From Inonotus obliquus (Eukaryota > Basidiomycota > Agaricomycetes > Hymenochaetales > Hymenochaetaceae): a stretch of 64,000 nt of DNA. Positions 33,988-46,913 of the stretch are shown here, piece after piece. Location: NCBI GenBank assembly GCA_032164295.1, contig JAJHTX010000007.1, positions 1,462,501-1,526,500 on the forward strand, in the 5' to 3' direction. The notes beneath the pieces are model-generated. The model searched no databases, was not told the origin of the DNA, and saw nothing but the letters and a program-made list of their open reading frames with translations. A program made the position numbers and the translations under genes. Each line of letters starts with the position of its first letter. Within the stretch, counting starts at the first letter, position 1.

Positions 33988-36145
33988 TTATGACTCCTGA
34001 AGCTCACTGCCGATCCGCAGGGCAAGATCAGCCATCAACTCCCGTACCTCTGCAATCTCGCGCTCACGAGTCTCCGCATCGGCACGCGCATCAGCGAGCT
34101 CTCTTTCAATAATTTGCGTATCTCGCGGCTGTGGCCCTGTTAACGGTGACCCGGAAGGCGGCAATGATGGCGATGGCGGAGTTGTAGCACCCGGAGGTAA
34201 AGTCAGATGTGGCGGCGCTGGTGCGGACTCCTGAGGTATTCGTGGTGGTGATGATGAGCGCGAAACGGAAGTAAGCGGAGGTAATTGCAGTTCAGTTTCA
34301 TTTTGTAGGTCATCGGTTTCTCCTTCTTCTTGCATGCTAAGCTCCGTCTCGGCATCATCGAAAGTTGGAGTTCTTGGTAAAGGAACCTCGCTTGGTTCGA
34401 TGGCTGATGTTGGAGTTATTGGTGAACTTGATGAACTTGCTGAAGAACTAGAACTGTTGGTTTCTGTCCACCCTGATGGGCCGGCTATACTTTCTTCGCC
34501 TGTGTTCGTGAATAGAGGTGAGATCGCGTCGGGTTGCAAGGGAGGGAAGGATAGGTCGATAGCAGATGTGTCAAGAGGTGGAAGAGATAATGGAGACGGT
34601 TGCTCGATTATACGATTCCCTCCATTTCGTGACCTTGATAGTTCATCCTTTAGTTGAATATTCTCTTCAGTCAGAAGAGCGTTTCTCTGTCGTAGACGTT
34701 CTAGACTAGAATGGAGACTCTCCTCGGAACGCATTAGCCTGTAAGAAAGTAAGTTTCCGTCAAACGTATATCATTCTCAATTCGGTTCACTAACCGAATG
34801 CATTCCTCCTCAAGTAAGAGGATATCATCGAAACCTCTTGGTACTTCATCATGCCGTGAGCCGCCCATATCTTTGGCAGTGACCCTTGATTCATCTACCG
34901 GATCAGGTCGTTCAATATGACGCTGTTTCCCAGGACTCTCTGATGATCCAGGGTCCTGAACACGAAGCTCATGATACAAAATATCCCGAAGAGCCTCCTT
35001 TTCCTTGACAAGATCCGTTAACTGCTGTCGTAGTTGAACAAGCTGGGCGTCAAGGGTTTCCAGTGCTGAAGGTACTGTATTATGATCTTCATCCTGGGTT
35101 GGCCGAGTGGTGGGATGAGGATGGTGTGGTATGTTCGTCGAGCTTGGAAGCTCCGTTTGGATGGAACAATCTACAAGCACATGTGAATGCCTTTGCCTCC
35201 GAACCTAAGTCGAATTCAGTGTACCACGCGAACGTAAAAGTGAAAAAAATGACCTTATCGTTAAGTGAAGCCACCTCTGATCCAACAATTCGATTTGTCT
35301 CAGTTGTTCGAGCCGCAACACGAGCCTGTTCCTCTTCAGACATCAGTTCCAAGTGAGCAGATGAACCGAGGGCAGATGAAGTGGGCAGACACCGACATGC
35401 CGCCTCTCGACGTGCAATTTCGGCATCTCGTACAGCTATACGCGATTGAAGAGCTGCTATTCGTCGCTCTGCCTCTTCAATCGTAAGAGCATGAGCCCGT
35501 TTCTCTTGCGCCAAAGAGTCTGAAAGCTCTTCAATGATTGCTGGAGAGTAAGCTTGTATACAGGCGCATTCATTCGGATCCTTGCTAGACGAAGAAGCTG
35601 TAGGTTTTGACGGCCGTACTGGGTGTAAAGTAATGTCGTGGCTAAACTCGATACGCGAGGCTCGCCATCTTGAATAGTCATGGCACGATTCCACTACAAC
35701 CTCTTGTCAACAAAAGACCTGCGTGACCGGAAGGTGGACAACATACCTTTCTCAACGAGCTGGAGTACGGCAGTACTCATGTCTGATCTTTCTCTGTCTG
35801 CTTCACGAACGACAGTCTGCAAAACATTGAGCTTCTCTACGAGAAGCGCATTCTCGCGCTGTGCCTGCTGAAGTTCACGCGTTGAAGAAGCCTGCAGTTC
35901 ATCGAGCGTGTCGAGCGTATACAGCAAGCGTGTTTCAAGGTGAGCGGCGTGCTCTACGCGAGCGACGAGCTGCTCTCGTAAAAACGCGTTCTGTTGGCGT
36001 AGATCACAAAAATAAGCGTGATTGTCTTTCACAGACTTTGTAGTAAATATGTGAAAATAAATGGCTGGCTCACCTGTTTGTTACGCTCTTCCAGCAGTGA
36101 TCTCAGATCCTGTCGTGCGTATTTATTTCCCGGTTCTTTCGCCAT
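33988..36145 (-). CDS. Coiled-coil protein of unknown function
   Basis: The start is the ATG at 36145 (MAKEPGNKYARQDLRSLLEE). After an intron, long heptad-rich helices follow: CDLRQQNAFLREQLVARVEH, LLYTLDTLDELQASSTRELQ, ENALLVEKLNVLQTVVREAD. A second block is IIEELSDSLAQEKRAHALTI and AERRIAALQSRIAVRDAEIA. A third is ALETLDAQLVQLRQQLTDLV and HSSLERLRQRNALLTEENIQ. A Pro/Ser-rich disordered region (about 34080-34620) leads to a last helix ERELADARADAETREREIAE. It is about 650-700 residues over five or more exons. No catalytic domain, nuclear or membrane signal is evident. A scaffold or cytoskeletal role is plausible but unproven. It diverges from KRE6 across 315 bases. Confidence 0.75.
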
Positions 36146-36460
36146 ACGCTGCGCGCATAGGATTAATAAGATTGAATAATATGGAAGGTAGGGTAGTAAA
36201 ATGAACTGGTGTGACCATTTGTTGAATTTCTGTGTCACGAGGTGTGTACCCAAAAGGCAAGAAAGCCAAGAGCTGTGACGTACTTTCTCACGGTTTATTT
36301 CTGTTTTTAACACGCGCAGCATTGAGTGACCACCTGGCTCCAACAAAACGTGAGGGTCGTCACACGTCTCTTCTCCTTTCCACACACACTCAAACATCTC
36401 CTCTCATCTACTCTCTTACTCGTTGTCGTACTCATCGTCAACGTTGCATTCGCCACAACA
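36146..36460. promoter_or_regulatory. Bidirectional promoter, coiled-coil gene (-) and KRE6 (+)
   Basis: The 315 bases between two divergent starts must serve both genes. CT-rich tracts with ACACACACTC near 36360-36430 precede the KRE6-type start, typical of core promoters of fungal housekeeping genes. No TATA box is evident on the plus side. Confidence 0.5.
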
Positions 36461-38603
36461 ATGTCGCACGCACCTCGCCGCGTGCCTCCTCCGACCGTCT
36501 ACTCTCAAGTTCCTTCAAGTCCTCCTCGTCATGGTTCAATAGCCGCTCATGCTGGCGCTGGTTCCCAGCGCAACCAATTTGGGTATTCGCAACATCCTGG
36601 ACCCGAGGATACCGCCCAAGGCGTTCAATCGGGCGCCATTGGCAGCGGCTATGGCCCCTACTCTGTACGTCAACCAAATATCGTTGGTTTGTTGTTTAAA
36701 TCAGCTAACTCGGCTTCTGGGAGTAGTATCGACCAGACAGCGTACGAGGGGACATGTACCGGGAGTCCCACTTTAGTGCGGCGCCATCTGAACAGTCTTC
36801 TCTGACAGGTCATGAGAAGACCAACGCATCTGGGGCGGCAACTTCAACCGTACCTCCTTACCTCTGGGATTCAAAAGACCCTGACCTTGACGACCCCTTA
36901 CACAATCCTGATCCTGTTCGCGATCGTGCTCTCGATCGCTCGTTCACATTCTTCTCGTGGCGCGGTTGGGCAAATGGGGCGGTTCTGTTCGTTGTCGTTG
37001 TTGGCCTCATTGTGCTGTTCATGGGGTATCCAGTCATTGCCGACGTCACCAGAACGCAGTTCAACGTAGCAGGTTTCAACCTTGGCGGCATAAATGCTTC
37101 TGGGCAGATACCCGATCTTCCGAATTTCCCATCTCTGATTGATAAGGACACGCCATCCTCTGCATACACGAAGACAGGATCGGATGGGAGAACTTACAAT
37201 CTCGTCTTTTCAGACGAGTTCAATAATGACGATCGAACCTTCTATCCGGGAGATGACCCATACTGGGAAGCGGTGGACTTCCACTACTGGCCTACAGGCG
37301 ACATTGGTGCGTAGCATTCTCACCTGTACCATGATTCATCTAATGGAGTCTCTAGAATGGTACGATCCTGCCGCCGTTACCACGCGGGATGGTAAATTAG
37401 TGATCACGATGACTCAACAAGAAAACCATGATTTAAACTTCAGGAGTGGTGGGTGTACTTAATCACGCTGCTTTCTTGGTATACTTACCTCTTGCCAGGT
37501 ATGTTGCAAGGATGGAATAAGTTTTGTTTCACTACCGGAATCGTTGAGGCGTCCGTTAGTTTGCCCGGTGATGCAGAGACTCCGGGTCTTTGGCCCGCAT
37601 TCTGGACCTTGGGCAATCTAGGGCGAGCAGGCTACGGGGCGACAACGGAGGGCATGTGGCCCTATAGCTATGCGGCCTGTGACCTCGGAACGTTCCCGAA
37701 CCAAACGGATCAAGAAGGTAACCCATCCGAGGCTGCCGGTCTCTCGTTTCTTCCCGGTCAACGAGTGTCCGCTTGCACCTGTGAGGGCTCTGAACACCCT
37801 GGGCCAGATGTTAGCGTTGGACGCAACGTTCCAGAAATCGATATCTTTGAGGCACAGATCCTTACTTCCATTAGGAGAGGGGAAGTTTCTCAGTCGGCAC
37901 AGATCGCGCCTTACAACTTCAACTATGAGTTCAACAGAGACCCTAGTGTGACGACAATTCTCAATACTGAGAATACTGAGTTCAACACATATAACGGAAG
38001 TGTCTTCCAACAGGCGGCTAGTGCTGTCACCCTTACGAATAGCTCAAGTTACGGCGGAAATAATTATTCAGTGTACGGATTTGAATGGTGGAGTGACGAG
38101 AATAACCGAGACGAGGGATATATCGAGTGGTTCAACGACGAGACCCCAGCCTGGAGGTTGAGCGCCGGCTCGATAGGTCCCGACCCCAGGACCCGTGTCA
38201 GTGCACGGCTGGTTTCGGAGGAGCCCCATGTACGTTGATCTGAGATATTTGTTTAGTTTTGCGTGTTGACTTGGTCATTTTTTCTGTAGTACATCATTTT
38301 CAACTTGGGCATGTCTCCAAGTTTCCAGCAACAAGACTTTAGGAATCTGGTGTTTCCTACATCAATGTACATCGACTGGGTGCGGGTTTACCAGCGGGAA
38401 GATGTCACAAACATCGGCTGCAATCCTCCAAGACGACCGACGGCAGACTACATTAACAAGTGAGTATCGTCCCTCTTGTCGAGGGCCCCTTCTCACACTA
38501 TTAAACCCTTAGTCATATTGGAGCATATACGAATCCCAACTTCACCACGTGGGATCAGGCTGGCTACACATTCCCTCGCAATTCTTTGTATGATGGTTGC
38601 TGA
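36461..38603 (+). CDS. Beta-1,6-glucan synthesis protein, KRE6/SKN1 family (GH16)
   Basis: This type II membrane protein is needed for cell-wall beta-1,6-glucan. The start is [21 protein letters not shown] cytosolic N-terminal region of about 150 residues leads to the membrane anchor [20 protein letters not shown]. The lumenal GH16-like domain carries [75 protein letters not shown] and [20 protein letters not shown]. The catalytic-type motif is EIDIFEAQ, as in ExDxxE. It ends with [12 protein letters not shown] and a Cys-ending NSLYDGC. About 620 residues over six exons, the full family length. Kre6 and Skn1 paralogues cannot be separated by eye. Whether the enzyme hydrolyses or transfers glucan in this family is unsettled. 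Confidence 0.93.
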
Positions 38604-39859
38604 TGTGGCCAATGCGAAGCTCGTTCGTGCATGTCAATCTTCACAGTTAATTTTTTTCTTCCGAACATCTCATCTTTGGACATGATTACCGGTTACACAC
38701 CATCACAATCATATATCCACCGCATCAATCCTTCTCGTTCTTATTACCGACATGACGCTAACCCACTCATACGATGAAGACAAACGATCTACTGACCCTT
38801 CGATGTTTGGACGATTCCTCATGGAGAAAGATATTTCGGACTATTGTAATGGACTGCATGCATTTTTCTTCTGGAACAGCATTTTGGCCAGCGCAGCATT
38901 TATTGGAATGCCAGTACTACGTTTGGTTGTACATTTCTCACCGCCTTCCTCAATGGACTGTTTACCTCTATACGACTTACTTGTTCTGTCCAATCCTTAC
39001 GGCCTTTCTTGTCATATCTTCTGTGCTCTTCTTAAAGTAGATTCGAACTGCCTGGCTACTATAGGTGTTGTCTGTATTGTTGTTTTTTAGACTGCAATTG
39101 ATGCAATTTTTGCATTTGATAATCTATGCCCCACGTGACCGGTAATGAGTACGTAATAAGTCACAGATCGACGTGCTAACTGAGTCTGCTGCACAAACGG
39201 ATGGCGCTTCACAGTTCACTTCTCTCAACTTTGAAGCAGCACCAATTAACCGTTTCTCCTCCAGACGTGAGAAGGGACGTGTAAGCGTTCCTCTGCTTTT
39301 GCAACTGTCGAGTTCTTAGTTGAGACGCGGGACTGTGCACTTACAACGCGTGTATCGGAGTGCCTGTGGAATCTGCGACGGGGTTAAGTCTATATATCAC
39401 ACAAGCGGTGATTACTCATGCAATGTCATATAAGCATGAGCAAGCTAGGGAGCTAAATGGTATAGGCTCTTCCAACTGGAGCGGGACAAAGAGGTGCGTT
39501 TCTCAAGACTCAAGTTATACACAGGAAGCAATAACCACTCAACTATCTCCGTGTCAAAGGGCTGCGGAGCACGGGGGAACATCAAGCATTTATGACGCTC
39601 CAGACAGACCCGTGTGGAAAAATGAGAGGCCCACACCCATTACAACGGCTTGCATGGTGCGAGACGCGTCTTACACTTCGGATTCAATGCATTAACGAAC
39701 TCACTCTCCTTGTAGGTAGCGAAACCCAGGAATGTCTCCAATCCGTACAACAGGGTAAAACCCAGTGCGGACAGTATATCAAGGCCAAGTGGAAGCAATC
39801 CAACTGCCCAGCGAACCATCACCGAGCACCGTGGCCAAGAATCCAATAAGAGACCGAGA
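38604..39859. other. Intergenic region, KRE6 gene to ULP2-like gene
   Basis: These 1.25 kb lie between two plus-strand genes. It should hold the KRE6 3' end and the ULP2 promoter, with a CACGTG at 39132-39137. Open frames at 38752-39090 and 39360-39695 match nothing. No gene is seen. Confidence 0.45.
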
Positions 39860-42800
39860 ATGGAGGGACTTAATGGTCTTGGCGTTAAATTTCCCGAGAA
39901 GTATGGTAGTAATGGCGAGAGACAGCGAAACTTGCTGCCCCGAAATTCAACGAGACGCGGCATACCTTCCTTCATCTCGCAACTCTCCACTCCAGCTACG
40001 CCATCAGTTGGTCATATCATGTCGAAATATTATACACGAACGCCGCTCAAGGAAGCATCGACGCCTGTTTTGAGCAGAACGACAGTGTTGGCAAGTTCAG
40101 TTATCAACCTTGATGAATCCGATCAAGAAGACGTTGGTACTGTTATATCGCGACCGAAGCTCATCACAAAGTCGGATAGCCGGGACGAAATCGATATCAT
40201 TGACGTTTCCTTGGACCAACCTTCGCATCAGGATGTTCTTCGCACCTCAGACCGGCTTGACAAGCCATCAATTTTAGAACGGGAGGAGTTTCTTGAAGGT
40301 TCTTCACGCGATTCATCCTGGCAAAGGCGGAAGTCATCACCCTTGCTTGACTCCACGAAACGCCAAACACAAGCATGGAATCTCGCAGAAGATGGAGCAA
40401 GCACAAAGCGACTGAGCAACCGACTTCGTAGTCATACGAAGTGGGACGCGCCGACGGAATCTGATCGATTAGCTAGTTCACCCTATTGTCGGCGACCTCT
40501 CCCGCGCAAAGAAACGAAGGACGACGACGAAGTGGAGGAGATCGAGGATGCCGATGATTTTGACAAGACCGTGAAACCATCCTCATCCAAGAATCCCGCC
40601 GCGGAAAAGCTCCCGAGGCGAGACCCTGACCGTGGTCACTTGTCAGGAGTGGAGGTCATTCGTAACGGTCATGTCAATGAGGTGGTGAACCATATAGCCA
40701 AGCACCACCCCGTATTTTATCCAGATCTGAAGCAAGCTGGTAATAGCAAGGTAGACCGAATGAAAGGGAAAGCTCAGTCTGCAAGTGTACGTCTATCCAG
40801 AAGTTCAGGCGTACTCAATAGCACCCTAACACATTTTGATAACAGACATCAAGTCGGACGAAGGGTGTGACCAGTCAGATAGGAGTTAACTTACGAGACA
40901 AGGATGCGACAGCTTCAACGCCTTATATCCGGAACTTCGCACTGCCCTTGGAACTATATATTTGGGGAAGTCAGAAGAAACAACTGGATGAATCTGAACC
41001 TCAACCCGATTACTGGCTCTACTGGAATGAAGATGTGTCTCAACTGCAGGTTCACGAGCAGCCGGTACCACAGCCGGAGACGGTTAAGAAAAGGAAACCA
41101 ATTCAGTCAATATCGCTCTCATCTCTTGGAAATGCAGGAATACAGGTAAGCTTCAAGGATCCCTCGTGGTTGTCTGTGGTCCAACCCGCTAGCTTCCAGG
41201 TTTCAGATGATCGAGCTCTTCATGTTCTGAGGATCAACTTTACTGGTAATCGGGGCTTGCCAGGTACATAGATTCCACTTTCAATGGCCGGGTCCGCGAG
41301 CTAACTTCGATTGAAGATGATCTACGCACAGAAGGACTGACCTTCAAGATACTAAGTCGGCATGGCAACATAACTGAGTGGGATGGACTGGTGACCCGAA
41401 TAAAGAACTTACTATCGAGAAACGGAAGAAAGCTAGAGATACTTAAGTGTGTACTATCTCCGTTTCCAACAGATCAGAAGCTGACGGGGTTGCCAGAGGA
41501 TTTAGTGCTAGAGGTTGTCTACAATCAGCTCTGCAGTCTGCCACGATTGCAGAGTCGAGACCTCAGCGGAGACTTAAAGAGTCGATAAAGGTTGTCGATG
41601 TCAGCACCGACGCCCCTGCTGAATCTGCTAGGACGAAGGATCCGACCACTCATGAACAAAAGAAGAAACGCCCCCAGCCGCGGCCTGTCGTGTATGTCTC
41701 TTGGATACCTTTTTCCTCTTGTCCTATTCTGACATGGATGCAAGCAATGGGAAGGGTAAAGATAACGGGAAGAATAAAGATACATCCGAGATACTAGCTT
41801 ACTTCCCACGTCGATCCACTCGTTTATCGACAGGGACTACCCGAGATAGCGCCTTCGAGAACACCAAAGAGGTCACCAAAGACCGGAAAGAGGAAAGAGA
41901 GGAACCTCCTTCTAACTTGGATGAAATGTAATTCGGTGGACTCGCTGTTGATTCCGGATCCAAGCTGATGTTCGGTTTCTTTATAGAATTCTCGTCTATC
42001 CTCCCTCTGGCCAAGGGGCTGTCAACATTACAACTGGAGATCTGAGGCGACTAGAGCCAGCTGAATTTCTTAACGACACGATTATTGAGTTTGGACTAAA
42101 GTACGTACAGGTTAGGGCGTTGGATTATTGGTTGAACTAAATGATTGCAGACTTTGGTTGAACGACCTTCGTCAAGAACGACCGGAGCTTGCGGACAGCG
42201 TTCATGTGTTCAGTCCATTCTTCTTCAAGAAGTTGGTTAGCAAGGGCAATAAGACGTATGTGTTCTCTCATATAATCCTACTCTGACTGCTCATAGTCGC
42301 GCCGAAGCCCGGAGGAAGGACACAAGAGTGTGAGGAAGTGGACGGCCAAAGTCGATATCTTCAAAAAAAAGTACATAATCGTACCAATAAATGAGAAGTA
42401 TGCCATAGTTTTCATGTACTGGACTTCTGCTAACGAGCTCCCAAGTATTCACTGGTATCTGGCCCTCATATACCATCCCGAGCACATTCTTGCACCGGCT
42501 CCACTCAAACCACGTCCACGTTATTCCAAACGCTTAAGCGATGCAGCGCCAACTAACGAGCACGTCTCGTCGCGGGAGACGGCCGGGACGAGTGCAAAAG
42601 GAATTTTGGTCTTGGCAGGTGACAAGGATGGCGATGACGTGGTGGCAAGCATACCAGACACTAAAGACAACGAATCTGAAGCCGAGGCAGAAGTTGAAGG
42701 TCTTATCGATGAAACAAAGCTACTTCGTGATGGAATTTCGCTGCAGTCGGGGGATGGTTTTACAGCACCGTCGCTAGCAGAACGAAGTCCTGGAGACGTT

Positions 42801-44026
42801 TCTCTAATGAACATAGACAAATCTGATAACGGTGATGTCACAATGGACATTGTGGAAGACTCCCTATCCGAGGATGAATCTGACGACGAGCAAATTGACC
42901 AGCTAGATGAAGATGACGCGCCCTTCACGGTTCCCCGAGACGAACAAGGTTCCATTACACCTTTACCACCCAGTCATAATACACCGATATCCTCAGAGGA
43001 TGCTTCGGGTGATCGGGCCAGTTCGATGGATGTCGATGCCGGGTCTTCAGATGGTTCATTGCAATATCTAAATCCCGAAGAAGCCACCGAACATCCTGCC
43101 GAGGACGTCGACCTTGCGATGCATGATATTGACACGTCATTGGACTCTATAATGGAGGAGCAACCAGAGGAGAAGCACGAACCGGTCCACGCTGTTCCTG
43201 CTACAAATTTCTATGGTCGTACGACCGGGAACCTCCGGACTTACGAATTTCGAAAACGACCGTCGACTAATGGAGCTCTTCCTGTACGAAACAACCAACA
43301 GGACGAAGCGGACGAGCTGGACATGCTAGGGCACCGAGAACAAGAACGCCAAATCTCAGAGGAACCTGCGGTCACGGAACACTTATCGTAAGCAATTTGG
43401 ACCTCGTGTTCAGCCTTCTTTCGTCTGACAATAGCCTTGAAAGTACAATTATTTTCACTATGGATTCCCTAGGAAACCAGCATCCAAAGGCACTGACGAA
43501 GCTTAACCAGTATCTTCAAGAAGAAGCGAAGGATAAGAAGGGTGTTGCAAATCCGAGCAATGCGCTGACGAAGAAGGCACTCGTTCCGACCCAACCTAAT
43601 TATTGCGACTGTGGACTCTATTTACTGCATTTTGCGCAGACGTTCGTCTCGGATCCAGAGAAGTATAAGGCAGCCATCTTTGTAAGTACTCCCTCACATT
43701 TAATGTTATCCTTTACTTAATAGTGTTTATCTTTACAGTCGACCAAGAAAACACTGCAGTCCGACCGTAATGCCCTCTGGCTGAATGAACAAGTCGGTAC
43801 AATGCGTGAGCGAATGAAAGAACGCATACTCTCAGAATCAGCGGAGTGGAAGAAGCAGAAAGCCGCGAAGGGGCAAAAGGAGATCGGGAACAAGGGATCC
43901 TCTATCGTCAATCCCGCTAATGAACCAGTCCAAGTGGAGGAATCAGACGACGAAATCGAAGTATCAGAAGTTCGACATGTCGGATCTTCGCCGAAGAAAC
44001 AAATTAGAGCTGCGAGACTTCGTTAA
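39860..44026 (+). CDS. ULP2: SUMO-specific protease, ULP2/SENP6-7 type (C48)
   Basis: This cysteine protease trims SUMO chains. The start MEGLNGLGVKFPEKYG leads into a disordered N-terminal region with SUMO-interacting-motif-like stretches (VINLDESDQED; IDIIDVSLDQ). The C48 domain opens with YPPSGQGAVNITTGDLRRLE, FLNDTIIEFGLKLWLND and HVFSPFFFKKLV. The catalytic triad is His in SIHWYLALIYHPE, Asp in FTMDSLGNQHPKAL, and Cys in YCDCGLYLLHF, with the oxyanion Gln in PTQPNYC. About 300 acidic residues are inserted between the His and Asp segments (about 42480-43385), the mark of the ULP2/SENP6-7 branch rather than ULP1. The tail is basic with acidic patches and ends QIRAARLR. Several introns of about 45-55 bases are present. 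With AOS1 8 kb upstream, the SUMO cycle is represented twice in the window. Confidence 0.9.
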
Positions 44027-45118
44027 CTGAGATGGCTTCGCAACAATTTTCTTTCCCATCTATCACTAACGCCTCTTTCCAATGAGATCGTCTGTCACTA
44101 TTTGCCACGTAGCCGGACTGCATGTCAACTGCATTTTCATTTGCATTGTTACGTATTCCGAGTTATGACTTTCCTCGTCTACTTATCAGGGTTTCAGCGT
44201 CGCTTTGTCCTATCCATATTCGCAGTCCGAGCACTGTTTCATCTGCTGTTCGATAACTAGATCACTTATCTGTCTGTATTCATACCTAGTTTATTCTCAT
44301 ACCCATTAATATGTACCGGTCTAATACATGCGCTTGCCATTGCGATCGAGAAAACACTCACAGTCTTCGGCTTTTTTTTCCTTCTTGATGAATAAGGAGT
44401 GTAAAAACCATTTGAATTTGAATACATAATCACAAAGCACACCATACGCCATGCAAGAGAGAGGACAAAGGAGGGTAGGAAGGGGTATAAACGTGAATCT
44501 AAGTAGTCCAGCATACGTATGCAACCTGCGTACGTGCGTGTGCACCTATGGACATTGATCTCCATTACCGATTCAAAGTCTGATTGATCCAGCGACGTCT
44601 GTAAAAAGGGAAAATGTAGGATAAAAAATTGCAGAGCAAGAAGAAAGAAAAGGTGTAAACCAGGATTGCTTGCCGAGAGTAAGAAAGAATGAGAGAAAAA
44701 AAAATCGTTAAAGCAAGGATAAGCGGCATGAAATTGTAATCTAAGCTAACTAGCCCGGAAAAGCGAAGCAAGCAAGAAGGGAAAAAATATCTTTTCCGCA
44801 CATGTGAAACGTGATGAATAACTAAACTATATACGACATGAAACAACGGTATGACAACGAGTGGACGGGAAATTTGCATGTGGAGAAAGCAATATTCCCT
44901 ATGAGACTCTGAGACGACGGGTCTAACAATAGAACGAAGAGAACGTAAAATAGGTAGACCCTACATGCTCTGAGTATTTGACTGATCCTGATCCTGAATC
45001 AGAGAAACAAGAAAACAACCAATCCAAATCGACAAACAAAAACACGAAGCAAGCGACAAAACAAGCGGGAGCGAGAAAAAACGGGGGGGAGGGACGGAGA
45101 AGGGTGTGGACATCTAAA
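44027..45118. other. Convergent intergenic region
   Basis: Two genes end here from opposite sides. The middle is A-rich and low in complexity (about 44580-45080). The open frames on the minus strand (for example 44266-44565) are hydrophobic by composition only. No gene is seen. Confidence 0.45.
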
Positions 45119-46410
45119 CTAAAGAAGACGTCGTTTACTCGTCCGCCTAGAAAGTCGTTTCGACGAGTTTGTAGAAGATCCTCCATGATGCGAACTGACA
45201 TGTACATGTACAATATGCATTGAACCAGGCGTCGGCTCTGGCATTGGCATTGCAAATCGTTTTTCCACAGTCAATGTCGGTCGAACACCCACATCACTCG
45301 TAGCCTGGGCGTTACCAGTGGAAGTAGGGATGACAGATATATCTGCACCTTGTTGGTCGCTGCCCCCAAGTGCTTTGGCGTGAGTCGACTCATTAGACGA
45401 ATGCGAGGCGTAGATTCCGAAACCAATTGCACCGCCGATGACGATAAGGAGTAAAATCCCAACTATCCAGATCATTCGTGACATCCTTCCAGTCGCACTC
45501 TGCGTCTTCTCAAGCCAGGAACTATACGCAGTGGAAAATAATAGTTGTCAGTAACTCAGCAATATTTGAAAATGGAAAGTGAGGATTGACCTAGTATTCT
45601 TTCTCCCGTTCTCTTCTCTGACGACCATACTGAACCTACGCCAGAAATCATCCCCCTTTTGTCCACGGCGGGCCAGAGGTAGGTCTTCACGCTGACCACG
45701 TATAATGGACTCGGATTCGAACTTGACACCACCTTCACCCTGTTTCGGAGGCCGCGCAAATGCGGGCGTGATTGGCGTCATAGGTGGTTGCAAAGGATGC
45801 GGCGTACTCGGTACCGAAGAGGGTTGCAAAATGGATAACGGGGCGACAGGAGGCGGTTGCTGTCGCATCTGAGGCTGCGGCTGACCATGCGAGATAGGCA
45901 TTTGCTGCGTCCGCTGCTGGCCGACAGGTGTCGCGGCTGGTTCTGGCATAGTCAACGCGCTGACGGGTGCGGCGTAACCAGGCTTCGGAGCCATGATAGG
46001 CACAGAAGGAAAGTTTCTGAGAGCTGGTGGAGGTGGTATCTTCTCAACCGAGTCTTTCTTGATGTCGCCGTGGTAGGCTATAGTCTCGTCGTCCGAGTCG
46101 TCATCCATGTCGCTATTGAGAAGACCAGCACCCAAATCCCCATAACCAGATTGGCGAAGATTCTTATCATTTTGCTTATCGCTCAAGTAGTTGTCATACC
46201 TTCAAAGACACATCAATAAACATGAAAAGCTGTTTTATCCTTACTTACACGTCGTAAGCGGAGTCTGGTCTATTCTCCTGGGGTTTTGGCTGCGCGACGC
46301 GACGCATGATAGCAGAGTGCGAATTGTCATATATGGAGTCAGGCTCATCAGTAGCAAATGGAGGACGGCCAGCAAGAGGAGGATTTGGGTATTGGATATT
46401 GTTTGCCATT
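45119..46410 (-). CDS. Single-pass membrane protein with long Pro/Gln-rich N-terminal region
   Basis: The start MANNIQYPNPPLAGRPPFAT lies at 46410. Tyr/Asp-rich segments (DSIYDNSHSAIMRR; RPDSAYDVYDNYLSDKQND) precede a Pro/Gln-rich stretch. Then comes a conserved-looking part (GDDFWRRFSMVVREENGRKN; SSWLEKTQSATGRMSRM) and one helix, IWIVGILLLIVIGGAIGFGI. The C-terminal 90 residues are Ser/Thr-rich with basic ends (SSKRLSRRTSKRRLL). There is no signal peptide, so a type II or tail-anchored-like orientation is likely. Introns near 45593-45530 and at the first exon end (about 46253) restore frame. I know of such proteins in basidiomycetes but no function. Confidence 0.7.
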
Positions 46411-46913
46411 GGGAACGAATTAGACGGTTGACGGAATCAGTATGGGGGTATCTAACGAGATAAAAAAACTAAGAAACGAGTGTCTCTTTGAAAGAACGGA
46501 AGCCTCGATAAACAAGGCGAGAGAATGGAGAGAAAGGGGGGGAGGGAGGAGGTAGAGTACTCTGACGACTACCGGCAGACGAGGACTTCAGAGAGAGAGA
46601 TGGAGGAAGAGAACAAGACGATATAAACAAGTACAAACACAACATACAATAACTCATCACCAGCCATGCTGCTTTTGGTAATATATTCTCATAGGCAGAC
46701 TAGCAAGTCTCTTTCTTAGAGCACAACCTTGTGTGTCCCCGTCGTCAATTCATACGAATAACATCGCAATCTTGCAAATACGCGTATCGGCGGACCAAAG
46801 AGCTCAGTTGGATGCGCCTCGGTCTCAGCGGCGTCACGCGTCGATAGTAAGCGGACACTCAGCATAACATTCGGATCTTGCTCTCTGCGTGCTCAGCTCG
46901 TTCACTTACCACC
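46411..46913. promoter_or_regulatory. Divergent promoter region, membrane protein (-) and BCKDHA (+)
   Basis: Two genes start in opposite directions 503 bases apart. A purine-rich tract at 46500-46620, read as CT-rich on the minus strand, would suit the minus-strand promoter. No further element is evident. Confidence 0.45.

Noticed and set aside
42521..42955. Minus-strand open frame of 144 codons inside the protease gene
   Set aside because: This is an antisense shadow of the acidic insert. The Ser-rich composition comes from reversed Glu and Asp codons.
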